Source: Anagrus nilaparvatae
Taxonomy: Eukaryota; Arthropoda; Insecta; Hymenoptera; Mymaridae
Reading direction: 5' to 3'
Assembly: GCA_022575985.1 (NCBI GenBank)
Contig: JAKSXM010000002.1
Coordinates: 15,797,001-15,861,000 of the forward strand
DNA length: 64,000 nucleotides
In this document: in pieces, positions 24,870-37,950 of the stretch
Position numbering within the stretch: position 1 is the first letter of the stretch
Layout of the letters: each line of letters starts with the position of its first letter
The notes under the pieces: generated by a model
What the model was told of the DNA's origin: nothing
Databases searched by the model: none
What the model saw: the letters and a program-made list of their open reading frames with translations, nothing else
Translations under genes and position numbers: made by a program

Positions 24870-27800
24870 ATTTTTTTAACTTTCCGGTGCGTTCAAGCTC
24901 GGTGCGGACTGGTGCACTTTTTGGTGTATGATCTTTTTTTGTGTATCAAATCTGCTGAATTTATGATGTAAAATTATGGCCTTAAATAGATATTTTTTAA
25001 TATACTATGTTTATTTTGCATAGGTTTTTTATTTTCAGCTGGCACCTTGTGAACCTCTTAAAAGTTTACTGGGTGATTAGAATGTGTTTCTTTTCATAGT
25101 AGGCAAGGAGGGGTTTTTTAATGTTTTGCAGTAGTACTCCGTATCATAAATTGCGTTACAAATTTTTTATTTCTGAAAATTTGTTTCAAATCACTCAAAA
25201 TGTTTAAAAAAAACGTTTTGAGTTACTCTTAGTTATACACTCTTTTGCAGTCTGATTGTTAAAAGTATTATGCGTCTTGTTTGCATTATGAGTTTATTAA
25301 ACCTGGTATTTTAGCAAAAAAAAAAAAATTATTTTTTTCAAATCTTAAAAAATGCCTAATTAACTCTAAATAACAATTAAATGTCTCACATTTAATTTAT
25401 TTAATTAACGCATTTACAATATTTAAACATAAAAATTATAATAATAAAAAAGTTAACGTATTTATTTTATTTTGTACTTTACAAAAGTACAAAAATCTTT
25501 TAAACAATTCCATTAACTTGATTTAGTTTCTTTAAACTATGTAAATGTCTTTTTTTTCGATTGAATTTAAATAATTCAGAAAGAAAGAAACAAAAAAGCG
25601 TGAAAAAGATAGTTTTTTAAAAAACAAGTTTAGAATATAAAATCTTCTTTACTATAATATTAAGTGCTTTTCAAAGTAGTTAAAGTCTAGATTTGGTCAG
25701 CCAAAGTAAGTTAAAGTTTATTCAGCAACATGTAAACTTTTTTTACACATAAAGTTTTAAAAAATGACTTGCATGGTGTTAAAAAAAAAAATATTGAAAC
25801 TTTTAAAATTGATTTGAAAATAATATTAAAATTATAGAAATTTATTTATAAGCCGTGTTTAACTTTTTTTAAAAATTTTTTATAATAAAATTGCATGCTA
25901 ATACAGTAATTAAAAAGTTTGTAAAAAACATGTTTTTTAAATGTAATAACAACTAAAACTTTGTACCTAAATTATATATTGTAAAGTATCAAAATAATAA
26001 TAACGACAATAATAATAATAATAATAATGCTTTTGTTTTATAGAAATAATCTATCCTGGTCGTCAACATTTATCAGTTAAATAGAAATGTAAGTTATATT
26101 ATAAAGGAATTTTGTTTTAAGTAATTTCCTGAGGTTTTACAATATATAGTATTAAAGTAAAACGCAGGTGCAGAAATAAATTAAATGTTATATATATGAC
26201 AAGTATTTTTATACTAGAAGGACAATTCATCAAGTTATCAATTCACCACATTAGATTTTCTATCTTTTTGAATGAAAAAATAAACATTCTTATTTTTAGT
26301 TACCTGGATAGGTAATATAAATGCAAATTAAGGGTGTAATATGCTTGCAGAATAATAAAAAGTTTTGAAATTCTGATTCGTTGGTTATGTAACTAAATTA
26401 AAATATTAGATAAATATTGTTTTATTTTTAATTTAGAGAATGCATTTTTTTTTTAAACGATGGTAGATTGCTTGAAACTTAAAGAAAATTTAACAACAAT
26501 GAATTTCACTTATTTAAAATGCGAACACCGCGGCGTGGTGAAACTTAAAAAAAATTTTTTTTTAATTTTTCTTAAGGTTTTATTGGTTTATTTATCCATT
26601 GACAGAAATCAAGTTTGCTATAATTAATTTAGGGAATCAGCCTATATTATGTGAACTTAAATCAAAAAAAATTTGGAATGTGACTCTCAAATGTTCGTAC
26701 ACAATTATTATCTTACAAAATTTGCAAAAAAACTTAGTAAAATTGCCCAAAAATTAATTTATGATTTAATTTTTATAGAAAAAATTTTATTATAGGAGAT
26801 TAAATCAATGATTGTTTGGATTACTGATACTGATAAGTGATACCAAATATAAATCTAAATATGAGCCTATGGTCAAAAATTTGGAAATTACATTTTTTAA
26901 AATTTTTTACTCGTAAAAATATAGTAAAAAAAATTTTTTTTCCAATAATGTGACTTTTATTGATAAGTAATTTAAAAAAATGTTCGAACTTCTTTCTTAA
27001 AAATATGTACTAAATCAAAACTTAAAGCTTGTGCAATATAGAAAAGATGTGAATGAGAAAACTTACTTTTCACAGAAATTTTAAAACGATAAGAAAACGT
27101 AAAAAGAGAAATAGAATTATGTTTTTTACTGTTTCTGTAACGTGAATGATAAATCGTATCGATATAAACAAACAAATGTTACTTTATTTTCTAATCAATG
27201 AAAAATTCTTGGTAATAAACTTTTGTAGATTCTTTAATGTGAAAATAAAAACTTTTAGTGTATTTAGTAAAATGTTAGAAAAATTTTATTACTTTCTAAA
27301 GTAATCAGTTTTCTTGATAAAAACATAATTTTTAACATTTAAAACAAATTATATTATTCATTTTTATTTAATTTTTTGCTTCGTATTTTCATCTCGTTAC
27401 AGAATAGAAAATGACCATCAGATTCTTGTTTTTGACATTTTTATTTTCCTTTTTTAGTTACTTTATTATTCCTAATTGCAATATCAGAGTGCATTTGACA
27501 AGAAGATTCTCAATATTTTGGGAAAAGTAATTCCAAACATCTTTTCAAAAAATTTTGTTTTACTTTAATAAAGTAGATCCTTATTGACTTTTTGGATAAA
27601 GAAAAAAAAACATGTAGCAATAATAAATTCAAATTTGGTTTTAAAGAATTGAAAGACTTGAATTTCAGTTTCAGCTAATTAAAAGCTCAATAAAAAAAGA
27701 TGCAAGGTATGAAAATTTTTTTAAATGTTATGGAGATAAGTTTGAAAAATTTTATAATTGTTAGTTTTTCAAATTTGAGGGTTATTCCAGTTGCATTGAA

Positions 27801-28070
27801 GGTTCGGGACCCCAATTTTGGAATCAGCAACCCCAAAAACATAAACTTTTGAAGTTACAAAAAATAAAACATTTTTAATTTATCGAACAAAAATTAAAGT
27901 ATTTTAAGGGTAGTTTAGAATGGTTTAATGGGGTGAAAAAAAATTGTTAATAGTTTAAAAATGCTTATCGAATAGCAACCTAAGAAAAAAGTCATTAAAA
28001 AAATTATTGTCAAAGTTTTTTTCAAGTTTTTTTTACATAATGTAAATTAAGAGTGGTTTTTACCCCCCTG
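24870..28070. other. AT-rich spacer
   Basis: No gene is seen. It includes an (AAT)n microsatellite near 26010-26028 and many A/T runs. Short frames here, such as 26972-27175 on the minus strand, lack any recognisable motif. Confidence 0.55.
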
Positions 28071-28075
28071 GTTAA

Positions 28076-28117
28076 CCCTCAGTCAATTAATAATGAACTT
28101 AAGGTAATGTGGTACTT

Positions 28118-28153
<36 letters not shown>

Positions 28154-30090
28154 CAAAATTTTTTTTTTTTATTTTTTCAAAGTAGGTAAATTTAAATGAA
28201 GTGATGCGACTTGTATGGTCGGGTCTTCAAAACTGACCCAAATTGTTTTTTTCTGAAAGTACTACCAAAAATAAGTCACCAGCCCAATTTTTAGCCTCCC
28301 AAAGCGAAATCTCGATTTTTGGCAGCCATTTAAGTGTTTTTGACTGTCGTAAAAAATGTAAGAAAAATGAGTCATAATTTTTTTTATTATTGCTGTAAAA
28401 AACTCACATTAGCATGAAAAATTTTTTCTTTTGAAGTCTGGATAGGAAATTTCCCTGGCTATCCGATTCCGGGGTCAAAATTTTTTTTGAGTTGCGCATG
28501 CGCGAGGAATCGCTAAGATAGGTTGTTTTTTTCAAAAGTCGATTTCTCAAATGCCTATTAGTGAAAAATCTTGTAACCAGGCTTAAAATTTTCCTTAAAC
28601 CTTATATTTTTTGGCAAAAAAAAAATTTCGATGGGACACTCCTTTTTGGGAGCTCTAGATAAAAAATAGCATCTTTCAAAACCTCATTTTTTACAAATTT
28701 CAAATTTCCCGCCAAGTCACGTGACCAATCAAAAATCTGACCAAAAATTTGGATTGACCAAAAAACTTGACACCATTATATGAACATCTGCCAAGCCGCG
28801 TAAGTATCGATTTAGCCGTTTAGTCGTAGCGTTAGTGAAAGTTGGACCGTGTTCGATATCGTTACAGTGACCCCAGGACGGGATTTTTTTTGCTACTTTT
28901 GGTAAGTAAAAAATTTTATTATATTTGCTCAAAATAAAGTTAGTTGTTAAAATATTTCACTTATTTTTGCGTACAAATTAACTTTACATGATAACCACGT
29001 GTTTTTGACCAAAAAAGTGCCCGAAATTCGTTTTTTTTTTTTCAAATAGAAAGTTTTTTTACACGTAGATTACGTTCTGAGGGAACTATTTTGTGACCAG
29101 AGTCAGTAAAAGGTAGCCAATGAGACTATTTTATGGAATGCTAGATCAGGCTGGAGTCAATTCAAACATAATTTTAAATTTGAAAGAAGAACTTGAACTG
29201 CCAAGAAAAGATTTCCTAATGAAATTTGGTTTAGATCTTATAAAACCTCATTTAGCGACTCGTTTGGAAGTTCCGACCTTACGATTTTTGAACATCCTAA
29301 ATAAGCCTCGAGAACACGAGAAGAAGTTAATTTAATTCGAAGATGGTAAAAGACATTTTTTTAGCTGTTGTCATCCTGCTGGATAAGAAGAGAACAGTTT
29401 TTTGCTGTTCTATTTGTGGAAGAGCAGCATGCGATGAGCATCGTATCCACGTTAGTTTCAAATGTAGAACATAAAATTTTTAAGTTTTGTAATGATTTTT
29501 TTTTATTTTTTATAATAAAATGTTTAAAATAAACAAAAAAAAAATAATAAAAATAGTGAAAAAATATTATATAGGCCAACACCTTAATTTAAAATATTTA
29601 TTCATATAAATGTTAAAGTTCATCTACAAATAATTTTTTTCGACATTTAATGCCCCTGGGATGATTGTTTAACCCATAAAACTTTCAATTTTTTGAAATT
29701 TTCGAAATCGAAAAAACACAATTTTTCAGGTTGCAAAGTAAATATGGTTTTTGCAACGGAACCAAATCTGGAGTTTTTTTTTGAAGATATATATCTGCAG
29801 ATGAAATCCCTAGAATATTTTCCCTTAATATTAATTAGGGCCGGAGATATAAATTTTGGACTGAAAGTTAAAAAAATTCTCGTTTTCCGCCATTCCGGAA
29901 TTTTTTGCGGAAAACTGAGCGGACATTTTGGCCTAAAACCTTTTTTATACTTTAATTGAAATGTTTATCTAAAACCTTTAAAAAAAAATTTGGCCAAAAA
30001 TTATTTTTAAAGTGGTTAAAAAGTTGCTCGGTCGATATCGTTACAGTGACCCCAAACGCGAGGGTAAAAAGACAGTGACCCCACGGAGGG
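28076..30090. mobile_element. Decayed piggyBac-type element
   Basis: TTAA flanks both ends (28072-28075 and 30091-30094), and the ends begin with inverted CCCTC, matching piggyBac biology (TTAA targets, CCY termini). The right end carries subterminal copies of CAGTGACCCCA (two near 30040-30085). A further copy of CGATATCGTTACAGTGACCC lies internally near 28856. A broken transposase C-terminus lies at 29072-29474. A poly-T run of about 35 bases near 28120-28152 has expanded near the left end. Confidence 0.65.
29072..29474 (+). pseudogene. piggyBac transposase C-terminal fragment (broken)
   Basis: Only the end of a transposase remains. It reads ...VTRVSKR, a stop where the family has Trp (TAG), then PMRLFYGMLDQAGVNSNIIL, followed by a stretch with FLMKFGLDLIKPHLATRLEV. 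These are the expected terms near the end of piggyBac transposases (R-W-P-M...F...LD...N, then a leucine-rich helix and 'PH...R'). After a stop at 29333-29335 and a frameshift, the cysteine-rich tail follows in another frame at about 29364-29474: KKRTVFCCSICGRAACDEH, with the CxxC...CxxH zinc-ligand pattern. The DDD catalytic core is absent, so it is dead. It lies inside the TTAA-bounded element, which supports the call. Confidence 0.7.
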
Positions 30091-30094
30091 TTAA

Positions 30095-31660
30095 TTGATT
30101 AATTACTAAGTATTCTATATTTAATAATTATTAACTCTGAAAACGTAGGGAATACGAAATCTTAATCATTACATGTGTTCCAACAGGTAGGTGCACCATT
30201 TAAATGGGCCGGAAAATTTTTTATTTGAATGATTATTAGATATTATTGACAATTAAGGGTAATAACTTTATAACTACACATCAATGTAAACATTAATACG
30301 TCTTGTTTTTTTGACTCGGAAATTGAAAAAAAATTTTTTAATATAAATATTATACCTTTTAAATTTTATTATTCAAAAAATTTTTTAACAGAGATTTTTA
30401 ATTATATATGTTAAAATATATATTATACATTTTATAATTCATTTAAAAATATTTTTTATACGAAATTTATTATTATGATTGTTATAAGAACGTTAAAAAC
30501 AGAAATTTTTAAAGAGCTAATTATTTTAGTTTTTTTTATATATATGAAATTAAAGATTCATTTAAAATGTCCAGACATACATATAGCCAATTTCTTATGA
30601 TTTTGAGATAAAAATTTTGTGTCTAACTTTACATTTACATCTGTATATGGAATTTTTCCGACATATGTCTTTTATAATAATTACTCTCAAAATCTAAAAT
30701 TGATATTTTATTAAATCAATAGTATGTTGGAAGTCTTTACAATGATTCGCGACTACAGTAACTCTATTAAGTTTAACATCATCACTATGCTTTTTAACCG
30801 AAACTTTTTCATTCAACTACTTCAACTACTTCCTTTTTGAGAGCAATAAAAAAAAAAAAAAAATTGCACCAGAAATCCCTCCCCTTTCCCTCGCAAAATG
30901 TAACATAAGATTATAAATATTTCTATTCTAGTTGTTTAAAAACGGATTTTTGTTGAAAATATTCGTAAGTCTCTACTTAATTAAATTGTAACATCGCTAA
31001 AGAATTCTTTGTTTATACGACGCCTTACAAATTTCAACAGTATTGATGATATCGAGTATACAAATTACGTGTGCAAATATTTAAGAAAGCTTTCATGTAA
31101 ACATGAGCGTTTATTATAATTATAGAGTCTTGTTTTAGTACTTGAAATACTTTGAATAGCAAAATAAATAAAATATATGTAAGTTTAAAATACCATATAC
31201 TTACAATTTACAATTTTGTTGATAAAATTATATAATACCTCTATCTATCTTTTCTTTTTACTTTAAAATTTAAAATTTTATAAAAATATTGATTTTATGC
31301 TCAAAGAAAAATTAAATAACTTATTTTATATTTTTAAATTAAATTTTTTATAAATCATAAGCTACTTTGCTTGAAATTTCAAAAGGTTCAAGTAATCTGC
31401 TTGAGTATTAAGAAAATTTTTGCAATTAAAACTCCTGAAGTAATAAAGTCGTGTCAGTAATTTTACTTCATATCGCTAAAATTATCACATCAACATAAAA
31501 GAAGTCGTACCTTTAATAGATGTCCAAAAAATCATGCTTTTTTTTTTTAAATTAGTTTTAAAAATACCCAAATGTATATAAAATAACTGTTATTTTAACA
31601 TATTTGTCATTGAGAATGTAACCTAAATCATTTTTCTGTAAACTTATCAATACTAATCAA
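30095..31660. other. AT-rich spacer
   Basis: No gene or clear repeat boundary is recognised in this low-complexity sequence. Confidence 0.55.
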
Positions 31661-31721
31661 ACTGCTTGAATTGCTTGAAATTTTAACCGCAGAAACCTTA
31701 CTCCAGTAAAAAACTTATAAC

Positions 31722-31928
31722 CGGTTTGTGTAAACACAACCTAAATGCATGGATTATAGGTCCCTAAATCAAAATTATTTTAAGTTCCTTAATCCGAATT
31801 ATTCCAAGTCCCTAAATCAAAGTTATTCTAAGTCCCTAAACCTGACTTATTCTAAGTCCCTAAGCTCAGATTTTTCAAAGTCCCTAAATTAAAATTATTC
31901 TAAGTCTCATTTGACCCCCCCCCCCCCA
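31722..31928. repeat. AGTCCCTAAATC tandem array with C-run
   Basis: After the GTGTAAACACAACCTAAATG module (about 31722-31757), a unit of about 23-26 bp (AAGTCCCTAAATCAAAATTA TTCT-like) repeats about seven times. It ends in TTTGACCC and a run of about 14 C. Inverted relatives are at 18258-18745 and 42420-42790. Confidence 0.75.
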
Positions 31929-31967
31929 CCCTTAAACCGGACAAGTTCTGTAAAGTGGAGTAGGATA

Positions 31968-33410
31968 CCGAAGCCGGAAGGTAGACTGGGTGGCTAGGCA
32001 GCGGTGGTATAGAACATGGGGGCGGAAAAAAGAAAAAAATCTCGCACAAGAAGAACCATAATTATTTTCCATATGATAAACCAAATGGTTAACCATAAGG
32101 TATATTATTGACCCAAAAAGGTTATTTAAATATTTTCCGATTTTCCAAGGTGGCGGACCTAAAGGCATTAACAAAGCAACTTTCTTCATTATCTGGGGAT
32201 TTTTGAGGATGATAGAAACGTTTTCATAGAGGAAAATTTTTGTTTTACCCCAACTTATTTTCCACTTTTCCAAGATGGTGAACTAAAAAGCATTAAAAAA
32301 GCAACTTTCTTCATTATCTGGGGGTTTTCGAGGATGAGAGAAACGATTTCATAGAGAAAAATTTTTATTTTTTAATCCGAACATATTTTCCGATTTTCCA
32401 AGATGGTGGACCAAAAAATATAAAAAAGTGAATTTTCTGCATTTCCTGGGGGATGAAAAGTTGCACATTTGCACCCCATTATATTTTCAGATTTTCCAAG
32501 ATGGTGGACCAAAAAACATAATTAAATGAACTTTTTAAATTACTTCTGGGTTTTTAAAGTTGAGAAAAACGTTTTGATGGATGCAAATATTCATTTTTTC
32601 ACCCCAAAATATTTCTTCTAATTTCCAAGATGGCAGACAAAAAACATAAAAAAGAGAACTTTCTACACGAATGTAGATAGTTGCTTTTTTAATGCTTTTT
32701 GATCCACCCTCTTGGAAAATTGGAAAATATGTTGGATATTCTATCATTCTCAAAAATCCCCAGGTAATGTAAAAAGTTCATTATATCATATTTTTTGGTC
32801 CGCCATTTTGGAAAATCGGAAAATATGTTCGGATAAAAAATAAAAATTTTTCTCTATGAAAACGTTTCTCTCATCCTCAAAAATCCCCAGATAATGAAGA
32901 AAGTTGCTTTTTTAATGCTTTTTAGTCCACCATCTTGGAAAGTGGAAAATATGTTAAGGTAAAAAAATAGCTATTCATTAAACAAGGGATGAAATATTGG
33001 TTTCGGCTTTGCATGCAGTTGTATGCACGAGCGAGTGCAGACAGCATGCAAAAGTCGAACCCCATATTTTTTCCCGTGTTCTAAAATATAGTTTTACATA
33101 TAATGGGCAAAAAAGCCGTCTCCCTAGGGCAGAAAATAGGCTTTTTTTGCCCTAGATATGTAAAAAATTTTTCTCTATGAAAACGTTCTATCATCCTCAA
33201 AAATCCCAAGGTAATGTAAAAAGTTCATTCTATTATATTTTTTGTTTTCCATCTTGGAAAATCGGAAAATATTTAAATAACCTTTTTGGGTCAGTAATAT
33301 AACCTATTTAATATATTCATCTTGTGCGAGATTTTTCTCTTTTTTCCGTCCCCATGTCCTACACCACCACTGCCTAGTCCACCCAGTATACCTTGCGGCT
33401 TCGGTAGGAT
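31968..33410. mobile_element. 1.44-kb fold-back element
   Basis: The outer arms, with GTGGCTAGGCAGCGGTGGTA on the left and the diverged complement near 33361-33385, and CTCGCACAAG against CTTGTGCGAG, pair around about 32700. Inside, phrases such as TTTTCCAAGATGGTGGACC and CCCCAGATAATGAAGAAAG repeat several times in both orientations, so each arm is itself an internal array. A short foreign segment (32968-33163) interrupts the right arm. No transposase is present. Confidence 0.7.
32968..33163. repeat. Structured ~200-bp repeat, copy B, inserted in a fold-back arm
   Basis: It has no counterpart in the opposite arm (near 32220-32240), so its limits are set by the break in arm pairing. It matches 9035-9237. 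Stem words are TTTGCATGC/GCATGCAAA, CCCGT/ATGGG (a G-U pair replaces one seen in copy A) and CTAGGGCA/TGCCCTAG. This is consistent with insertion of a complete unit. Confidence 0.65.
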
Positions 33411-33795
33411 AGATACTAATGTAAATGTGATAAAATTAAAAAAAAATGTATATTGTAATTATTAGATTGTTTTTATAATTTCAAATTAACTTTAAATTTA
33501 AAATTTAAGTTTCTTAATATATTTTTAATAAAATGTTATAAAAATTATATGCAATTATTTATCAATGTGAAAAAAAAGAGTTCTAATTTATAAGTAAAAC
33601 ATTTTTAATAATTTGTTGTTAATAAAATTATTAATAATTAAGTACTTTGACTTATTTAAAACGCATAAAAAAATCAAATTTATCCTTTAAGACTTTCATT
33701 GACATTCTTTATTCATTTAACAGGTCTTATTTCCTTATCATTGACATTTTTTAATCATTTACCAAGTCCTATTTCCTTAAAGTTATTTAAAACGC

Positions 33796-35577
33796 CACAC
33801 CTAGCTTGAACGAGCGAAAAGTCGAAAAAAAATGACGACAAAATCTGATACTACAAAGTTTTCGGGAATAGTTTGTTATTTTCATATTTCCATAGTAGTA
33901 AGTTGGAGCTGCTCGTCTAAAAAATTTTTAGTCAATTTTGTGGGTGACTGAGCGATCAAAATCCAAAAATTTGATTTTTAACAATAAATCTTTATTAAAT
34001 TTAAAGAAATAGATGAAAAATTTGGATTGCCAGGTAAAAACCACTCCAGAAGAAAAAAAAACTTATCTTTTTATGATGAAATTTAGCCAAGTTATCGTCA
34101 ATTTAAGATTTTGCCCAAATTCGTCTTAAAAAAGATTGAAATTTTATAGAAAAAAGCCTGTTTCTGAACTTTAAACATGCATTACTCGCTTGATTTTTAT
34201 CGTAAAATAATAATTTTTTTTTTTAATCAATTAATTTTTCCCTGGCAATTCATTTGTTTAAGAAAAAAATCATTTTTATTGACCAAATTTCAATTTTTAA
34301 GTCAAAAGCCTTTGAAAATAGTAAGTAGCAGATCTAACGGGAAAGGCGTGTTTCAAGAAATTTTTCTTTATTTAATTTCTCAGCCCCTTTATTAGTTATC
34401 AGTTTACAATTTTTTTTATGAGTTTATTATGCATTTATATACATAAAAAAATTTTTTTTTTTTTAAATTGTATAATTAGTTATATTTATAGAGGGCGCCA
34501 AAGTACACGTGTAAAAAATCCATTCGGTCCATGGCCAGGAGTTAATCTCAGGATTGGCATGTCAGAAACAAAAAAATAAAAAAGATTCTTAATAAATGAT
34601 GTGTCTCACAGGGCAATTCACCTAAAATAGAAAAAAAACCCAAAAAATAAAAAAATGGGATAGCCGGAAAAAAAATTTTTTAAAATGGACGTTTTTTTTA
34701 CCCTATTACGCTTGCTACGGGCATATTAAAATTAATTTTTTTATAATTTTATGGTGAATTGCCCTGTAATATACTTTAATAAAGGCAACGCACTTAAGTT
34801 TTTGAAAATCGGCCCAGCCAATCCGGAGATTAACTCCTGGCCAGTTGAAAAAAGGTAGTTTCGAGAAAATCGCATTTAAAATTTATTTTGTTGTATTATT
34901 TCTTAAGTATTTCGCTTGTTTAGAGTCGTGTAATATCGTTATAAAGCGGAATTCCACTTAAATATTTTGGGAGAAAATTTTTGAAGGTATAATGAGTTCA
35001 AAAAAAAAAATAAAAAAAATTTCGATTTCTAAAAAATTACTGTTAGATCCGGTACCTTAACACAGTTTTTGACCTAAAAATTGAAATTTGGTCAATAAAA
35101 ATGATTTTTTTCTTAAACAAATGAATTGCCAGGGAAAAAAATTGATTTAAAAAAAAAAATTATTATTTTACGATGAAAATCAAGCGAGTAATGCATGTTT
35201 AAAGTTCAGAAACAGGCTTTTTTCAATAAAATTTCAATCTTTTTTAAGACGAATTTGGGCAAAATCTTAAATTGACGATAACTTGGCTAAATTTCATCAT
35301 AAAAAGATAAGTTTTTTTTTCTTCTGGAGTGGTTTTTACCTGGCAATCCAAATTTTTCATCTGTTTCTTTAAATTTAATAAAGATTTATTGTTAAAAATC
35401 AAATTTTTGGATTTTGATCGCTCAGTCACCCACAAAATTGACTAAAAATTTTTTAGACGAGCAGCTCCAACTTACTGCTATGGAAATATGAAAATAACAA
35501 ACTATTCCCGAAAACTTTGTAGTATCAGATTTTGTCGTCATTTTTTTTCGACTTTTCGCTCGTTCAAGCTAGGTGTG
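33796..35577. mobile_element. 1.78-kb palindromic element with ACGC duplication
   Basis: The ends CACACCTAGCTTGAACGAGC and its exact complement are flanked by ACGC on both sides (33792-33795 and 35578-35581). The arms are nearly identical for more than 200 bp, which implies a recent origin. Further inverted pairs continue inside: CAGATCTAACGG near 34329 against CTGTTAGATCCGG near 35040, TGGCCAGGAGTTAATCTC near 34532 against its complement near 34830, and CAGGGCAATTCACC near 34610 against its complement near 34750. The whole element can fold into one long hairpin. It encodes nothing. Confidence 0.8.
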
Positions 35578-35647
35578 ACGCATAAGAAAAATTTTCATTT
35601 AATGATTTTGAATGATATTTATAAATTTTTATAATTTTTTTTATTCC

Positions 35648-35789
35648 ACAGATCTCTGAAGATTTCTTTAGATCTATTTGAATCTCCAGTGGTCTCCGGA
35701 GACCAAAAGTGATCTGCGGAGATCTAAAGATATCTCAAAAATTTTTCTGCGAAGGTATAAAGAGATATACCAAAAATTCGTCGGGTGAC
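35648..35789. repeat. GATCT-rich palindromic repeat, copy 2
   Basis: Shares GATCTGCGGAGATCTAAAGA and the closing AAAAATTCGTCGGG with the block at 826-965, again in both orientations. The shared terminal word suggests a defined element end. Confidence 0.65.
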
Positions 35790-35936
35790 CATTGTAAAAT
35801 CATTGTATAATTTTTTATTCATTTATTCAAAATATATATTCTAATGATCATTCAAATTAAATTGTCTTATAAAAATTTATTTATTATTCCTTTTACCAAT
35901 ACATGCTGCCATACGTATGTGTGTATCTTTACATAC

Positions 35937-36622
35937 ACGTAAAAAAAATATAAGACAAACTAAACGTATTACGTTACTGAAATATGATTAGTATTGTAAG
36001 TTTGTTGAATGGAAAGATTAAACGTTGAATTGTCAAATAAAAACATTAAACCAACAAATACTTTGTTGATTCAAGCAAAATTAAAATTGTTAAGTTAACC
36101 ACTTAAATCTTTGTTGAATCAACATAGTGTTAGATAAACCAACAACCTACAACATTAATATGATTAATTTTAATAGTTAGGTCAATGCTTTTTCTTTTAT
36201 ATTAAAATATTTATTCATTCTTTCTCTTTCTATCCTTTTATGTATTTAACACCGCGGCCGGCGACAAGTCGAAACCTGCACGTAAAAAAAATATAAGACA
36301 AACTAAACGTATTACGTTACTGAAATATGATTAGTATTGTAAGTTTGTTGAATGGAAAGATTAAACGTTGAATTGTCAAATAAAAACATTAGACCAACAA
36401 ATACTTTGTTGATTCAAGCAAAATTAAAATCGTTAAGTTAACCACTTAAATCTTTGTTGAATCAACATAGTGTTAGATAAACCAACAACCTACAACATTA
36501 ATATGATTAATTTTAATAGCTAGGTCAATGCTTTTTCTTTTATATTAAAATATTTATTCATTCTTTCTCTTTCTATCCTTTTATGTATTTAACACCGCGG
36601 CCGGCGACAAGTCGAAACCTGT
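35937..36622. repeat. 343-bp perfect-period tandem duplication
   Basis: Two units from ACGTAAAAAAAATATAAGAC to GGCGACAAGTCGAAACCTG differ at only a few positions (for example ATTAAACC against ATTAGACC). The duplication is therefore young. Each unit contains ACCGCGGCCGGCGAC, a GC-rich word unlike the surroundings. Confidence 0.85.
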
Positions 36623-36828
36623 TCTTCAGCAGCGCGCTTTTGTTTATATTATTATTCATTATTATTATAATAAAGAAATGGAATTTCCTAAAAATTATTT
36701 ATGATAGTTTTAACTATTATTTTTAAATAATATGCATTTCGCTGGGTATGCATAATTTACTCTGCATATAATTTCTAAAATTATTATCTGTAACATATAG
36801 TACTTAAAATTTTTTTATTAAATACAAC

Positions 36829-36901
36829 TGTCCTGTTAGCAGAATGGATAATCACGCAGTCTCGGAAGCCGGCGGACTCAGTTCGATCCCAGTAGCAGTC
36901 A
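36829..36901 (+). mobile_element. tRNA-like SINE head, copy 1
   Basis: TGTCCTGTTAGCAGAATGGA (A-box-like) and AGTTCGATCCC (B box) are spaced as in a tRNA. The segment runs into an A/T-rich tail. An almost identical copy lies at 37951-38023. Loss of acceptor pairing argues against a functional tRNA. Confidence 0.55.
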
Positions 36902-37116
36902 AAATTTTTCTTCGGTTTTTTTTAACAGATTTTAAATTAATAAATATATAAGTACATAAATAAATATAAAAAAAATAATTAAAAAAAAAAAAAATTATTA
37001 ATAAAAAAAAAAAAAAAAAAAATACCCTAAATAAATATAAAAAAAATAATTATCAAAAATAAATAATCAATAGAAAAAAAAAAAAAAATAATAATAAAAA
37101 AATAATTTTTTTTAAG

Positions 37117-37515
37117 AGTTCTGCTTGGACGCCATTTTATTTTTCAAATTTTTTATTTCTTTTTCGTTTTTTTATTAAATTAGAAATTTTTTTTGCATCT
37201 TATCAGAGTTGTCCCACATTCTTTATTCAATTTAGAAAAGTTTGGCATAAACAATTTTTTAATTTAATCAAAAATAAGGACATGATTTGGTGAGAAAAAT
37301 TTATTGTCGAAAAAAGTTTACTCAAAATTTTTCTCACCAAATCATGTCCTTATTTTTGATTAAATTAAAAAAGTGTTTATGCCAAACTTTTCTAAATTGA
37401 ATAAAGAATGCGGGTCAACTCTGATAAGATACAAAAAAAATTTCTAATTTAATAAAAAAACGAAAAAGAAATAAAAAATTTGAAAAACAAAATGGCGTCC
37501 AGGCAGAACTCTTAA
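37117..37515. repeat. 400-bp near-perfect palindrome
   Basis: AAGAGTTCTGCTTGGACGCC at the left and GGCGTCCAGGCAGAACTCTT at the right, with arms matching almost base for base to a short centre near 37318. It could form a long hairpin. Such close identity means a recent insertion or active homogenisation. Confidence 0.85.
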
Positions 37516-37950
37516 ACAAAATTTTCACTCTGTTTGAATCAACTAAGTAACTATGACAATTCAACAAATACTTTGTTGGCATATTTCAACAAAGTTATTT
37601 GTCAATACAACTTAGAATTTTTTTCCGTGTGTTCTTCAGCAGCGCGATTTTGTTTATATTATTATTCAATAAAGAAATGGAATTTCCTAAAAATTTTTAA
37701 TGATAGTTTTAAGCATTATTTTTAAATATTAATTTCACTGCGGGTATGCATAATTTACTTTTGCTTATATTATTATTCATTATTATTATAATAAAGAAAT
37801 GGGATTTCCTAAAAATTATTTATGATAGTTTTAACTATTATTTTTAAATATGCATTTCACTGGGTATATATGTATAATTTACTCTGCATATAATTTCTAA
37901 AATTATTATCTGTAACATATAGTACTTAAAATTTTTTTATTAAATACAAC

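Noticed and set aside
31932..32273. 113-codon minus-strand frame in the fold-back
   Set aside because: It lies in repeated arms with no protein-like motif, and the same DNA in the other arm is not open.
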